Positions 41,666-53,058 of a stretch of DNA of 64,000 nucleotides are shown in pieces (the first letter of the stretch is position 1; each line of letters begins with the position of its first letter). The DNA comes from Hyperoodon ampullatus (taxonomy: Eukaryota > Chordata > Mammalia > Artiodactyla > Ziphiidae). A program made the position numbers and the translations under genes. Under the pieces are notes generated by a model. That model was not told where the DNA came from. It worked only from the letters and a program-made list of their open reading frames with translations, and made no database searches. Location: the NCBI GenBank assembly GCA_949752795.1, contig OX457056.1:176538428-176602427 (forward strand), written 5' to 3'.

Positions 41666-43330
41666 GTAGTTAGATGTAGGTCTATTTGTATTTATATTAG
41701 TTGGAGTTCATAGAACTTCTTGAATCTGTAGATTTATGTTTCTTATCAAATTTGGGGATTTTTTTGGGCCATTATTTCTTCTAATATTTTTATGGCATTT
41801 CTCTCACTTCTCTCCTTCTGAAATTCCCATTATATGCATGTTGACGTGCTCAATGGAGTCTTACCACTGTTTGAGGCTCTGTTCAATTTTCTTCTTCTTC
41901 TTTTGTTCTTCAGATTTTATAATTTTTGTTGATTTATATTCAAGCTCCATTTCACTTACTTTACTTTTCAACTGTAAATTTTCCATTTGGTTCTTTTTAA
42001 AACATAATTTCTACCTGTTTGTTGATATTCTCTGTTTGATGAGTCATTGTCACCATACTTTCCCTTAATTTTTAAATGTAATTTCTTTTAGTTTTGAACA
42101 TATTTTTACTAGCTGCTTTGAAGTTTTTTCTCTGCTAAGTCCACCGTCTTATAGGACTTCTCAGAGACAGTTTCTATTGACTGCTTTTTCCCCTGAGCTT
42201 TTTCCACTTTCCTGTTTCTTCAAATGTCTTATAATCTTTTATTGGAAACTAGACATTTTAGATAATATATTGTAGCAACTCTGGATTCTCATTCCCTCTC
42301 TGGGAGTTGTTGTTATCATTGTTTTTTTTGTTTGTTTATTGACTTGCTTGGACTTATTTGGTAGAGTCTCTCTTTACTTCAGTGTGTGACAGCTGATGTC
42401 TTTACTAAGTTTTCTTTTTTGTTCTTGTTTGTCTGTCTAAGCTTGCCTTCCGACAATTCACCCTTAGTTCAGTACAGGTTACTAATTGATCAGAGGTTGT
42501 GCTCAAGCACATTGAGCCAGTAAGCCTTCCACCCTTTGCTGATATATCTCTATATGGATTTGGAAACACATTTAAAGTTCAGGCAGTTTATAAATTTCCT
42601 TCGCTTTTACTTTATTCTGACCTTGTTTGTGTCTTCTATGCATGTACACAAAACTTCACATTTTTTCAGGGATATGTATTTAGCTATGTAGATAGCTAGT
42701 TTTCTCCAGCCTCTCCTGAATATGCACTTAGCCTGGAGCATGATTACAGCCTTTGAGACCTCTAGGGATAATCTGGGCTTATTGAGGCCCACTATGCCTG
42801 TCTAGTTCCCTTGATGTCCTCATCAAATTTCTGGCTATGTTCTAGTCTCCTACCAATGTCCCAACCAATACCCCAACCAATATCACAACCTCAGACTAAC
42901 AGTGACATTGACCTTCCCCCAATTTTTGCTAATAAAATCAGTACTGTTTCTCATGATGTCTGAAGGCATGGGATTTCTTCCATGTTCCCCCCAAATCATA
43001 TCAACCTGCTCTGGAAAAAGTGCAGTTGGTTTTCAGAGCTTGCCCTTCCCTGGTAGACCTATTATACTGATGGAACTGAAGGGATGATAGGAACAGTCGA
43101 AAGCTAAAACAAACATCATAGAGTCCAGTTGTCCTTAGCCAAGTTTCAGTAGGTTTACTTGAATAAACACTTCTCAATCTTTTGGTATGCCTTTGGTCAG
43201 TTTCCAGTGTCTCAAAGTTGTTTTTGACAATTCTGTCCAGTTTTACAGTTGTTTGGCGGGGGGAGAGGGAAGACTTTGTTAAGTTTTTCTCCCTGTCATT
43301 CTGGTAATCCCAAATTTTCAATATAATTTT
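41666..43330 (-). mobile_element. Old L1, ORF1 N-terminal half and 5' UTR
   Basis: 'gttggagttcatagaacttcttgaatctgtag', 'atcaaatttggggatttttt', 'gaaattcccattatatgcatgttgacg' correspond to antisense L1 ORF1. 42,200-43,330, ending 'tctccctgtcattctggtaatcccaaatttt', looks like the L1 5' UTR. It completes a minus-strand L1 that spans from 3' UTR to 5' UTR. Confidence 0.7.
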
Positions 43331-44432
43331 ATGTCATCATGTCTCTATTGTGTGCTGCTTTGCTGAGACTGTTAACCAGAGGCCCCGCCCTTCTCTAGCC
43401 AGGAGATACACCTAAGACACAAGCTGAGTCATCACATTCTTTGGACTCAAATTTTAAATCTTGATAGGAATGATACAAAGATAGAAAATAAAAAGTTGTG
43501 CTTCATTAGCACACACTCTGACAAGATTCTCAATTATCTCCTGCTACCTACATGTCTGGCCTTTCATCAGTTGTGGAAGGACCCCTATGTTCAACCAAAA
43601 AATACCTTTCCTGCTCACGTGAGCCAGACCCTGTTTCTGCTGCTTGCAAACAGAGAACCTGACTGATACAGCTTTTCAAAGGATGTGCAGAAGGGAATCT
43701 TTTAAAGACTTCAGATAAAAGGCCAATTATTCACTTGGCAGTTTTCAGGATTGCTACAACACACATGTGCCTGTGGAGCTCCTGAGGCAGTGGTGTGCTG
43801 TGTGTCTGATGAGATCCCACTGGAGGGGCCAAGTCTGCACCTGTCACCAGTCACAAAGAGGATCCAATTTTTATCCATTTCATCTGGAGAACCATCTGGG
43901 CTGGGAATAGCAGTAATAATAACAAATCATTGTCACCAGATTTCCTCATAGATAGCACTTCATTTTTGTTGCTCTTGTTAAAAATCATGTGTTCAAGTCT
44001 GCTGGTGAATAAGCAGCCAGCAGTTGTTACAAAGGCTGTCCTGAGCTGTCACGAGACTGAATTGGGACAGAGCCTAGGAACATGGCAAAGAGAGACTTGG
44101 CTGCTGGTAGTCTTTTCTGGAGGGGCAGGAGGTTGGGAGGAAAGCCCCAGAGGCTATGGTAGAAGGAAGTCCTACTGAAATCCATGCAAGGGAACGTTGG
44201 GTAGCAATGGCTTACTTATCAACATCATGTATGACAATCTAGGGTTTTGTTTCATGAGGGCCAGCAGCAGGATGTGAATGCTTAAGTAAGCAATCTGTGA
44301 TATTAAGTAGCATTAATAGAGGTATATCATCTTAAACAAGGGAGATGACAATTCTTCTTTATTCCATGCTTCTCAGAACACTCAAAGTTACGTCTTATTT
44401 TGGCATCATATATTTTGCATGCTATAGACTAA
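43331..44432. other. No recognised element
   Basis: Unassigned. The frames at 43,751-44,178 show no domain. A MaLR-like ending ('agaacctgactgatacag') occurs near 43,660 but is too short to call. Confidence 0.4.
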
Positions 44433-44434
44433 CA

Positions 44435-44695
44435 AGAACACATTCAGAGGAGAACAATCAAGATGGCAAACTGACCATGTGATGAACAATGGGAGGATCA
44501 GAGGGCATTTCGTTTATGGAGGAGGAATTAAGAGGGTGGAATAGAGAAGGGGAGGTATGATAGCTATTTTTAGAGAACTGAAAGGCTGACAGGTGGAGGA
44601 AGGATAACATTTGTTCTCTCTGTTGCCAGTGGCAGATTTAGGATCAATGGGCAGAAGTTACACATAGACACATTTTAATTCCATACCCCTCTAAG
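44435..44695 (-). mobile_element. L3/CR1 LINE fragment
   Basis: 'cattcagaggagaacaatcaagatggcaaa', 'ggtatgatagctatttttagagaactgaaaggctgacaggtgg', 'ttgttctctctgttgccagtggcagatttaggatcaatgggcagaagtta' read as antisense L3/CR1 3' sequence. Confidence 0.7.
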
Positions 44696-45850
44696 TGAAA
44701 TACTTAAATATATTTTCCCACAGGTCACCTGGAAATGTGTTTGCACCTTATAATTCCAGCCAATGAATGTATCTTTGTAAAGACTAGAGCTGTTAATTTA
44801 TAAGTACCTACACTGATAAATGACAGGTGGATGATGGCTATATGACTTGTGTATATATATACATCTAAGGTTTTGTTTACTTACTCTTTAAAAAAATCAA
44901 GGTTAGCAATTGTACTACAGGTTATGTAACCTGTAATAGCAAATATATGCTTTCTATTTTAACTCAACTCACTGTACACACCCTATTTATAAAAGAACTA
45001 TGTGTATTTTAGGCATTTGTTTGTTGAAAGATGTTTAAGAGTTTTAAAGGAATTTGCAGAACCATGTGTAAGAGCTCAGAGAAATGGAAGACGATACACT
45101 AATAAAACCTTAAAGAAGAGATCAAGTAGCTGACAAGTGACAGACTAACAGTGAGGAAAGAGTGGGAATTAGAAGAAGAGCAAACAATTCTACAACTGTC
45201 AGCTAGAAGGAGCAGAGGAGAATAATCCATCAGCTGTAATCAAGGTGGATGGGCTCAGCATAGAACATGTTAAAACTGTCTGCACGGCACCAACCTTAGA
45301 CTGTGGTACCCTACCGTATAAACCATTAAAATGATCATCCATGCACCACAGGAGTAAGACTCAGAACCACAGCTGGCTCATCCAGCACTTCTGGGTGAAT
45401 TAGTAAAAGGACCCCTACTGGGCACATGCAGCCCTGTAGGTGAATGAATCACTTGCAGTGAAACTTGGCCGGGCTTTACCTTTCTTATGCCCCTTCTTCT
45501 GAGCATCTATATGGAGGGAATAGATGTCTCCAGACCTGGATGGTCTTGACATGATCTATTCCTGTGTTCTGAAACCCATTTATATCTCTGGACTCTGTTA
45601 GGATGGGGTCAGAAGAATGAGGTTATTCACTGCGTTTGGAATTGAGTGAGATACGTCATACAACATACAACTGGTAAGGAAGAATTTTTAGAATTATCCA
45701 AATCTGAAATGTAAAGTTTTAAGAGAAAGTGGGTTCCCCATAATTAGAGGGGTTCAAGCAAAGGTTTGGTTACAGGAAGTAAGAAAACAGTTTGTTACTA
45801 CAACCAAGATCTAAAGTTTGAATGTAACTAGGAGCAGAGTGGTAAGACTG
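44696..45850. other. No recognised element
   Basis: Repeat-poor, AT-rich, unassigned. No gene signal. Confidence 0.45.
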
Positions 45851-45852
45851 TG

Positions 45853-46005
45853 TCGGTGGTTTCAAAATGTTAAGGTATATCAGAACCTCCTGGAGGTTAC
45901 AAGCATATATTGCCTCCAAGTTTCTGATTCAGTAGATGTTCTAATAGGCTCTCAGGTGAGGTTGATGATGATGCTTCAGGGACCACACTTTGAGACTGGC
46001 CTAGA
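45853..46005 (+). mobile_element. MER5A-type hAT element
   Basis: 'ggtttcaaaatgttaaggtatatcagaacctcctggaggttac', 'tttctgattcagtagatgttctaata', 'tcaggtgaggttgatgatgatgcttcagggaccacactttgagac'. Nearly full length. Confidence 0.85.
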
Positions 46006-46039
46006 CACTCATTCAGAAATTTTAATGTGGGTTTGAATC

Positions 46040-46165
46040 ACTTGGAGATCTTGTGAAAATGTAGTTTCTGATTCATCAGGTTTGGGGAGGATTTTCTGGA
46101 CAAGCTTCCAGGTGCTGGTCCAGGAGGCAGGCTTTGAGTATCAAGTGCCCAGCACTAGTTCCATG
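46040..46165 (+). mobile_element. Second MER5-like fragment
   Basis: 'gaatcacttggagatcttgtgaaaatgtagtttctgattcatcaggtttgggg' then 'ggtgctggtccaggaggcaggctttgagta'. Same order as MER5, directly after the first copy. Confidence 0.65.
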
Positions 46166-46239
46166 GCAGATGCTGAGTCTAAAGTCATGTAACAATTTAT
46201 CTCGGCTGTAGAGACTAGAAGACTGTTGGGCAGGAAGCC

Positions 46240-46390
46240 AGGTGGCTCATTCATTCATTTCACAGATATGAGTGTCTACTGAGAGTCAGCTGCTGGTAAA
46301 GGTGCTGAGGACATAGCAGTGAAGAAGCACAGACCTTGCTTTCATGGAGCTCCCGTTCCAGAGAAGCCAAGTCATGTTTAACAGCTCACT
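46240..46390 (-). mobile_element. L2 LINE 3' fragment
   Basis: 'tcattcattcatttcacagatatgagtgtctactgagagtcagctgc', 'gtgctgaggacatagcagtgaagaagcacagaccttgctttcatggagctcccgttc'. Confidence 0.8.
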
Positions 46391-46850
46391 CTCCAATCTC
46401 TCAGAGACCTCTTTTTTTTGGCTTCAGTATTTTATATCACAGCTTATCCTGAGGAAGGAGAAGAAATACAAAGCACTGCAGAAAAGTAGAATAACTTAAA
46501 ATACTTTTTTCTTCCCACTTAAAGAAGTATAAAATTTCTTGACTTATAAATAAAATTTTCAGAAAAGATGTTCATATATTTACATAGGCATACTTACTTT
46601 TACTTTTCCCCCCAAATTTCTAAACAAAATATACATCAAGATGAATCTTAATATCACTGTCATGTGGTGAAACAGACATGGTTAAAACATAGACATTGAC
46701 TTTCAAATTGGGATGGTCCAAAAATGCGGATCAGGAGAGTGTTTGGAGGAAGTAGACCATTTTGAAGGGAGCAAATGGGAATTTTCCACTGCCCTCTTCC
46801 TTCCCTCCAGGAAGTCTGGGTGAATGGGAAGGAATCAATAGAGTGGCAGT
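46391..46850. other. No recognised element
   Basis: AT-rich, unassigned. Confidence 0.5.
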
Positions 46851-46854
46851 TCAG

Positions 46855-47070
46855 GTGAAGCAGTGAAGCGTAGTGGCCAAAAGAATGGGTTCAAATTCTG
46901 TCTGTATCACTTACAAATCATGTGATCTGGGTAAGTTACTTAATGACTCTGATCCCTACTCCTTACCTGAAAAAGAGGAATAAAGTCTACCTTGCAAGGT
47001 AGTTGAGGGAAAGAGTGAAATAACATACATATGCCTCACAGTAAACTCTCAATGAATGGTGGCAGGATAG
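46855..47070 (+). mobile_element. MIR SINE
   Basis: 'gtagtggccaaaagaatgggttcaaattctgtctgtatcacttacaaatcatgtgatctgggtaagttacttaatgac', 'actctcaatgaatggtgg'. Confidence 0.85.
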
Positions 47071-47415
47071 AGGTAGACTAGAAAGTCACTATAGTTCAGT
47101 GCTATTTTTGAGAGACATGTAAGCAATGCAGAGGGCTAGATATAGCCCTTCTTCTTGGTCACCTTTCTAGAAGGAGGCTCAGAATACAATAGAAGAATTT
47201 TGTTGGGATAAAAAGGAAAACATCAACCAGATAATAAAGAACTGAGTTAGACTGAGCTGAGGGAGATCTATGGCTACAACTAGTATGGATTCCTTTCTAG
47301 GATTAGGGTATTGGAATTTTACAATAGACACAGAGAACAGCTTTTGAATTTGTGATGCTTTTAAATATACCTAAAATTACAATACCCAAAGCTGTGAAGT
47401 TGCAATAAAACTGCT
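47071..47415. other. No recognised element
   Basis: Unassigned. Confidence 0.5.
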
Positions 47416-47419
47416 ATAC

Positions 47420-47639
47420 CCATAAGTTTTTGGTGGAAAATTGGTACTATCTTTTAGGAAAGTAATTTGGCAGTGTGAATTAGACATTATGAAAATGTTC
47501 ATATGCTTTCACTTGGTTACTTTTCTTTTGGAAATTTATTCTAAAGAAATAATCCAAAAGAGGGAAAATAAGGAAGGTGATTATTTTTATTACCCATATT
47601 TGAGAAGAAAAAATAGGAGGCAGCTGTAGTAATTTAAAA
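47420..47639 (+). mobile_element. L1 LINE ORF2 3' fragment
   Basis: 'ggtggaaaattggtactatcttttaggaaagtaatttggcag', 'atgaaaatgttcatatgctttcacttgg', 'ggaaatttattctaaagaaataatcc' in sense. It meets an antisense L1 head-to-head at 47,640. Confidence 0.75.
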
Positions 47640-48928
47640 TTTTTTTTTTAATTTTTACTGAAATATAATTACATATAAGATTGTATAAGTTTAAGGTGTA
47701 CAATGTGTTGATTTGATATACATATATTGCAATATGATTACCACTGTAGCCTTAACTAACACATCCATCATGTTATATAATTATTATTTCTTTTTTGTGG
47801 GGAGAACATTTAAGATCTACTCTCTTAGCAACTTTCAATTATGTAATACAGTATTGTTAACTATAATCACACTGCTGTGCTTAGATCCCTAGAACTCATC
47901 TTCTAACTGCAAGTTTGTACCTTTTGACCAACATCTCCTCTATTTCCCCCACCCCATTCTCTTCTCCGTTTCTAGGAGTTTGGATTTTTTAGATTCCACA
48001 TATAAGTGAGATCATACAACATTTGCATTTATCTGTCTGACTTATCTCACTTAGTGTAACGCTTTCAAGGTCCATCCATGTTGTCAAAAATGGCAGGATT
48101 TCCTTCTTTCTCATGGCTGAATAATATTCTATTGTGTGTATATATAGATATATACCACTTTATAGATATCCATCCTTCTTCCACTCATCTGTTGATGAAC
48201 ACTTAGGTTGCTTCCATATCTTGGCTATTGTGAATAAAATGCTGCAATAAACACAGAATGCAGTTATCTTTTTGATATCTTATTTTCATTTCCTTTGGAT
48301 ATATACTCAGAAGTGGATTGCTGGATTATATGGTAGTTCTATTTTTTGAGGACCCTTCATACTGTTTTCCAAAGTGCTGAACCAATTTACATTCCCACCA
48401 ACAGTGCACAAGGGTTCCTCCTTATTTATTTATTTTTTTTTAGTTTGATGTAATCCCACTTGTTTTTTGCTTTTGTTGCTTCTGCTTTTTGCGTCATGTC
48501 CAAAAAACCATTGCCAAGACTAATGTCAAGGAGCTTTTTCTCTGTTTTCTTCTAGGAATTATATGGTTTCAGGTCTTATGTTTAAGTCTTTAATCCATTT
48601 TGAGGTAATTTTTGTGAGTGGTTTAAGACAGGGGTCCAATTTCATTTTTTCTGTATGTAGTTATCCAGTTTTCCCACCATTATTTATTGAAGAGACTATC
48701 CTTTCCCCACTGAGTATTCTTGACTTCCTGTCAAGTGTTAGTTGACCATATATGTGAGGGGCTATTTCTGGGCTTGCTATTTTGTTCATTTGGTCTGTGT
48801 GTCTATTTTTATGCCAGTACCATAAAAATTTTAAGATTTCCATACAAATTTTAAGATTTTAGTTTTTATTATGTGAAAAATGCCATTGGAATTTTGATAG
48901 AGATTGCATTGAATCTATAGGTGGCTTT
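47640..48928 (-). mobile_element. L1 LINE 3' UTR and ORF2 3' part
   Basis: A T-run start (antisense poly-A), 'ggtgtacaatgtgttgatttgatatac', 'ttagattccacatataagtgagatcatac', 'ggctgaataatattctattgtg', 'cattcccaccaacagtgcac', and, after a junction at about 48,420, 'aagtctttaatccattttgagg' and 'gagattgcattgaatctatagg'. A stretch is missing at 48,420. Confidence 0.88.
48828..48868 (+). repeat. 20-21 bp imperfect tandem duplication inside L1
   Basis: CCATAAAAATTTTAAGATTT is followed directly by CCATACAAATTTTAAGATTTT. Confidence 0.9.
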
Positions 48929-48939
48929 GGGCAGTCCTT

Positions 48940-49881
48940 CCTTTTCTATAATAAACAGTCTTTGTTTGCATCTGGATAGCTTTCTCATTCTGCTTCTTTC
49001 CCACAGAAGGTTGGAGATCCAAAGGCCTTTTTTCAATTTGTGCTGCTTCTGTCTTTCAGTTCAAGATGGTATTGCTTCTGCCAATATAATTCTCTTGAAA
49101 GTCTTGTGGGTCTTTATGAATCTTATTAGAGTTTCCTTCATTAGGCAAAAAACACGAAGGGTCTTTGAGGCAGACCCTTCTCTATCTTGGACTCCCAGTA
49201 AGACTGCTAAGGGCAATATCCTTAAGAGTCTAGAAGCTCTATTATTTAAGAGGTATGGTCTACAAAGCATAGCCTTAAGATCCTTAGACATTTTTAATAT
49301 GGTTGATGATGTCCATGAGATACCATTTGGATCTTTCTGAAATCTTTAAAAGAATGTTTTTAAGTCACCTTTTCTGGATTCATTTTTACCCTATGACTAC
49401 AATTTCCTGAAAATCTTTTTCCTGGGGCTCTTTTTTTACTTTAAGAACCCTTTGCTGGCTAAAAATATTCTCTTGGGCTATTTGTATTTCCTCCAAATTC
49501 CACTTGAAAACTGAATAGTTGGTTTATCAGTTTATCTGTTTATATCTCTCTGCCCTCATTTTATTAAAGGCAGCTCAAAGAAGCCATGTGGCATCTTAAA
49601 CACTCTGCCTAGAAGTTTTCTTAGCTGGAGCATAGAGTTCATTGAGTGTACTTTCTACTTTCCGCATCACTGCAGGTGATGGTTTTGCTGAACTTTCCAC
49701 CACTACATTACAACCATCTCCTTTCCTTCAGCTTCTTGTAACATTTTCCTCACATTCCTTTAAGCCCTCACTGACATACGTCTCAGGCCCTTCCAGCCCT
49801 CACCCCTTGCCCAGTGTCAAAGTCAATGCCACATGTTTTAGGTTTTTGTTAGAGCAGCCGCTCATTTCCAGGTACCAAAAT
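48940..49881 (-). mobile_element. MaLR internal (gag-like) remnant
   Basis: This stretch ends at 'ttagagcagccgctcatttccaggtaccaaaattc'. That is the antisense form of the MaLR leader and primer-binding junction, which in sense reads TTTTGGTACC just after the 5' LTR. The rest is diverged non-coding sequence in the position of MaLR internal DNA. The frames at 48,921-49,340 and 49,642-49,935 are on the opposite strand and are not genes. Confidence 0.5.
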
Positions 49882-50395
49882 TCATTTTTGTTACTATTGT
49901 TGTGTAGAAAACTGCCTCAAAACTTAGGGGTTTAAACCAACAGTTTTATTTTGCTCGTGATTTTGTGCATCAGAAATTTGAAAAGGGCTTAGCTGAGCAG
50001 TTCTCACTTGAGGTTATTCATGCAGTTGCAATAAGATGTCAGCTGGGGCTACAAACATCTGATGACTTAACTGGGCTGGATTTCCAAGACGGCTCACTCA
50101 TACGGTTAAGAGTTGATGCTGGCTGTCAGCTGCAAGCTCAGCTGGGCTGTCGATCAGAGTGTCTACATGTGGGATCTCCAGCATGGCAGTCTCAGGATAC
50201 TTGGCCTTCTTACATGGTGCCAGTTTCCCCTAGAGCTAACATTCCAAAGGAACCAGGCAAAAGACTTTTCTGAACCAGTTTTGCAAGTTATGCAGCATTA
50301 CTTCTACTGCATTCTATTGGCTACAAGGAGGTCACAAGTCATCCCAGATTAGAGGGGAGGAGACATAGAAACTACCTCTTAAAGAGAGGAGTGGC
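49882..50395 (-). mobile_element. MaLR-type LTR (5' LTR of the minus-strand element)
   Basis: 'tgttgtgtagaaaactgcctcaaaacttaggggtttaaaccaacag', 'ttagctgagcagttctcac', 'gcagttgcaataagatgtcagctggggc', 'tgcattctattggctacaagg', 'agattagaggggaggagac'. The layout matches a mammalian MaLR LTR in antisense. The adjoining internal sequence at 48,940-49,881 fits a partly retained provirus. Confidence 0.6.
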
Positions 50396-50736
50396 AAATA
50401 ATTTGCAGATATGTTTGAAAACTGTCAGACAACATATTAAATTCTCTAGGATTAAGTACAAAAGACAGAATCTAGAATTGCATGTATACTGTCATTGGAG
50501 CAATACACAAGGAACGGGGATATGGAAAACATCAGAAAGAAATGAAGAAATTATTGTAACTGTTTTCTTAGAGTTTACAATTAGTGTAGCTGTGAGAATC
50601 ACTTTAAGCTGGGTCTGGGGATGAGATGGAGCATTGAGAAGATGACTGGTTGGACATGAGGCAGCCCTGGACTGAGCAGTGGTCTGCAGGCTTTTATATG
50701 ACACTATCTAATTTAGGGCCATGCAGAAGCCCACAG
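50396..50736. other. No recognised element
   Basis: Unassigned. Confidence 0.5.
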
Positions 50737-50744
50737 GTGTTACT

Positions 50745-50872
50745 TTTTTTTTTTCTTTTTCTGGCTGCACTGCATGGCTTGTGGGATTTTAGTTCCCTGA
50801 CCAGGGATCGAACCCAGGCCCTCAGCAATGAGAGCACAGAGTTGTAACCACTGGACCATCAGGGAATTCCCA
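50745..50872 (-). mobile_element. CHR-family SINE, short older copy
   Basis: T-rich start, 'gcttgtgggattttagttccctgaccagggatcgaacccagg' and head 'ggaccatcagggaattccc'. Only about 130 bp. GTGTTACT precedes it (50,737-50,744) and GTGTTAACT follows it (50,873-50,881). Confidence 0.88.
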
Positions 50873-50881
50873 GTGTTAACT

Positions 50882-51101
50882 AATTTTTTTTTTTTTTTTT
50901 TTTTTTTTGCGGTACGCGGGCCTCTCACTGTTGTGGCCTCTCCCGTTGCGGAGAACAGGCTCCGGACGTGCAGGCTCAGCGGCCATGGCTCACGGGCCCA
51001 GCCGCTTCAGGGCATGTGGGATCTTCCCGGACCGGGGCACGAACCCGTGTCCCCTGCATCGGCAGGCGGACTCTCAACCACTGCACCACCAGGGAAGCCC
51101 G
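50882..51101 (-). mobile_element. CHR-type SINE, short form, inserted at the previous SINE's target site
   Basis: T-run, 'gcgggcctctcactgttgtggcctctcccgttgcgg' through to 'gcaccaccagggaagccc'. GTGTTAACT is at 50,873-50,881 and 51,103-51,111. The left duplicate is the same sequence that forms the right flank of the SINE at 50,745-50,872. Confidence 0.95.
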
Positions 51102-51111
51102 AGTGTTAACT

Positions 51112-51365
51112 TCTTAGTTGCAGGCTCAATAAGTCTCTCTTGAGAGAAATTTCATATGGCAGCAGATGTGCTGGGCTGATTGCTGTCAAGGTAACCTATT
51201 CACAAACTTGGAGGATTAAGATGTGGACATCTTTGGTCGGGGAGGGGGCATTGTTCTGTCTATTACAGGCAGCGAAAGCATTCGATTGTGTCAGAAAGTA
51301 AAGAAGTGATCAATAAATAATGGGGACATGTCAAAAGGACACCAGGAATCAGCTTGATGGACCTT
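51112..51365. other. No recognised element
   Basis: Unassigned. Confidence 0.5.
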
Positions 51366-51765
51366 GTATTAGTCTGCTCTGGCCGCCATAATAAAGTACC
51401 CAGACTGGGTGGCTTAAACAACAGAAATTTAGCTTCTCACAGTTCTGGAGGCTAGAAGTCTAAGAGCAAGGTGTTAACAGGTTGAGTTACTCCTGAGGCC
51501 TCTCTTCCTGGCTTGCAGATTGCTGTCTCTTTTCTGTGTCCTCACATGGCCTTTCCTTTGTGTGTGCGCTGAGAGGGAGAGAGAGAGAGATCTCTGGTGT
51601 CTCCCCCTCTTCTTATAAGGACATTAATCCTATCAGATTAGGTCACCCTGATGACCTCATTTAACCTTAATTACCTCTTTAAAGGCCTTGTTTCCAAATA
51701 CAGTCTCATTGCAGGTTAGGGCTTCAACACAGGAATTTTGAGAGTATATAATTCAGTCCGTAAGA
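51366..51765 (-). mobile_element. MLT1/MaLR-type solo LTR
   Basis: Antisense: 'ttagtctgctctggccgccataataaagtacccagactgggtggcttaaacaacagaaattt', 'cacagttctggaggctagaagtc', 'cttcttataaggacattaatcc', 'gtctcattgcaggttagggcttcaac', 'gagtatataattcagtccgtaa'. A GA-repeat at about 51,570-51,590 lies inside it. Near full length. Confidence 0.9.
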
Positions 51766-52168
51766 GTTCTTCCACTTGTATCATGATCCAGGTTCTAATG
51801 TGTGAGCAAAAGCAGATCAAGGAAGCTCTCTGGATGCCACAGTGGGGATGGGACGGGGAGGGGGGAGATGGGTGTGGTGTAGTATATACAGCTGTAACAC
51901 ATGGGTGGCTTTTGACTCCACATTACTTGGGTGACTGAATGTAAGCACATTCTGTTTGGACAGGTTTATACCATTTGTCAGTGGCATCACTTGATCTATT
52001 TCTCCTTTTAGTTCTCTCACAGAGGAAACAGAGTTTGATGGTAATGGAATGTATGAACCTACTTTGGGAGGCATTGCTGGGTAGCTGGTAGCAGGGAGGC
52101 AAACAGAGGGCCTGGGTCGGTGTCTCTTTACCAAGGACTATGAAAATATTACAATGTTTTAACAACCG
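51766..52168. other. No recognised element
   Basis: Unassigned. A 105-codon minus frame at 51,817-52,134 has no domain. Confidence 0.45.
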
Positions 52169-52375
52169 GAGCAGCTGAGTATGGATGCACACCAGTCCTG
52201 CCTACACATACCTACACACAACACAGGTGCTCTCACCCCGACGCCATTTCCTGATAGGGTACAGATAGAAGAATGAGGCTCTAGGGCTTCCCTGGTGGCC
52301 CAGTGATTAAGAATCCACCTGCCAATGCAGGGGACACAGGTTCGAGCCCTGGTCCGGGAAGATCCCACATGCCGC
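52169..52375 (+). repeat. Inverted duplication, left arm
   Basis: This segment, 115 bp of unique sequence plus the first 90 bp of a CHR SINE, matches the reverse complement of 52,964-53,170 at roughly 90% by eye. Diagnostic shared text is 'ctgcctacacatacctacacac' and 'cgccatttcct' beside the SINE head. Both arms are 207 bp. Confidence 0.9.
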
Positions 52376-52610
52376 AGAGCAACTAAGCCCGTGCGCCACA
52401 ACTGCTGAGCCTGCGCTCTAGAGCCTGCGAACCACAACTACTGAAGCCCATGTGCCTAGAGCCCGTGCTCCACAACAAGAGAAGCCACCGCAATGAGAGA
52501 CCCACGCACTGCAACAAAGAGTAGCTCCCGCTTGATGCAACTAAAGAAAGCCCGCGTGTAGCAACAAAGATCCAACACAGCCAAAAAGAAAGAAGGAAAG
52601 AAAGAAGAAA
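52284..52610 (+). mobile_element. CHR-type SINE, long form, plus strand
   Basis: Full-length: GGGCTTCCCTGGTGGCCCAG head, B box in 'ggttcgagccctgg', long 3' body to 'gcaacaaagatccaacacagcc' and a GAAA-rich tail. Target duplication GAATGAGGCTC (52,271-52,281) and GACTGAGGCTC (52,611-52,621), 10 of 11 matching. Confidence 0.95.
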
Positions 52611-52621
52611 GACTGAGGCTC

Positions 52622-52963
52622 CGAGTCCCTCAAACTTTAGCTAAGAAAGGGATAGGAGATCAACTCTGCTTCAGTTTAGGCCACCTTCCCTGCTCAGGCA
52701 AGTCCATCCATATACTCTTCCACATAGGCAAGGAAGCTACGTGGGAGGGACCCGGGGCTAGTGCTCCTTCCCTGCCGAGTCTCTAAAGCTGGGCAGGTCC
52801 ACATACCCTGATTCCCATTTTAGGCCTGTGCTCTGCCTTGCCTAAAATTAAAAGGTTAACATTTTTAACTTTAGCTCTTCTGCTTCTGGGCCTATATGAA
52901 TGCTGGTTTGAACCCATATTTGGTCATGGAAATAATTTCATTTTGCCAGCTACGAATCAACCA
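52622..52963. other. Spacer between the inverted arms; unassigned
   Basis: No repeat or gene recognised. It separates the parent SINE from the inverted copy of its head. Confidence 0.5.
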
Positions 52964-53058
52964 GCGGCATGTGGGATTTTCTCGGACCAGGGCTCGAACC
53001 CATGTCCCCTGAATTGGCAGGTGGATTCTTAACCACTGCGTCACCAGGGAAACCCCAG
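52964..53058 (-). mobile_element. CHR SINE head fragment, part of the inverted duplication
   Basis: Only the first 90 or so bases of the SINE are present, from 'gcggcatgtgggattttctcgg' to 'gtcaccagggaaacccc'. It has no poly-A tail and no target duplication of its own. It therefore was copied with its flank rather than retroposed. Confidence 0.9.

Noticed and set aside
48921..49340. 139-codon plus frame
   Set aside because: It lies antisense to a MaLR internal remnant; no domain and no gene context.
52300..52360. tRNA gene suggested by A-box and B-box in the SINE heads
   Set aside because: No cloverleaf acceptor stem or anticodon arm is preserved; these are tRNA-derived SINE heads, not tRNA genes.
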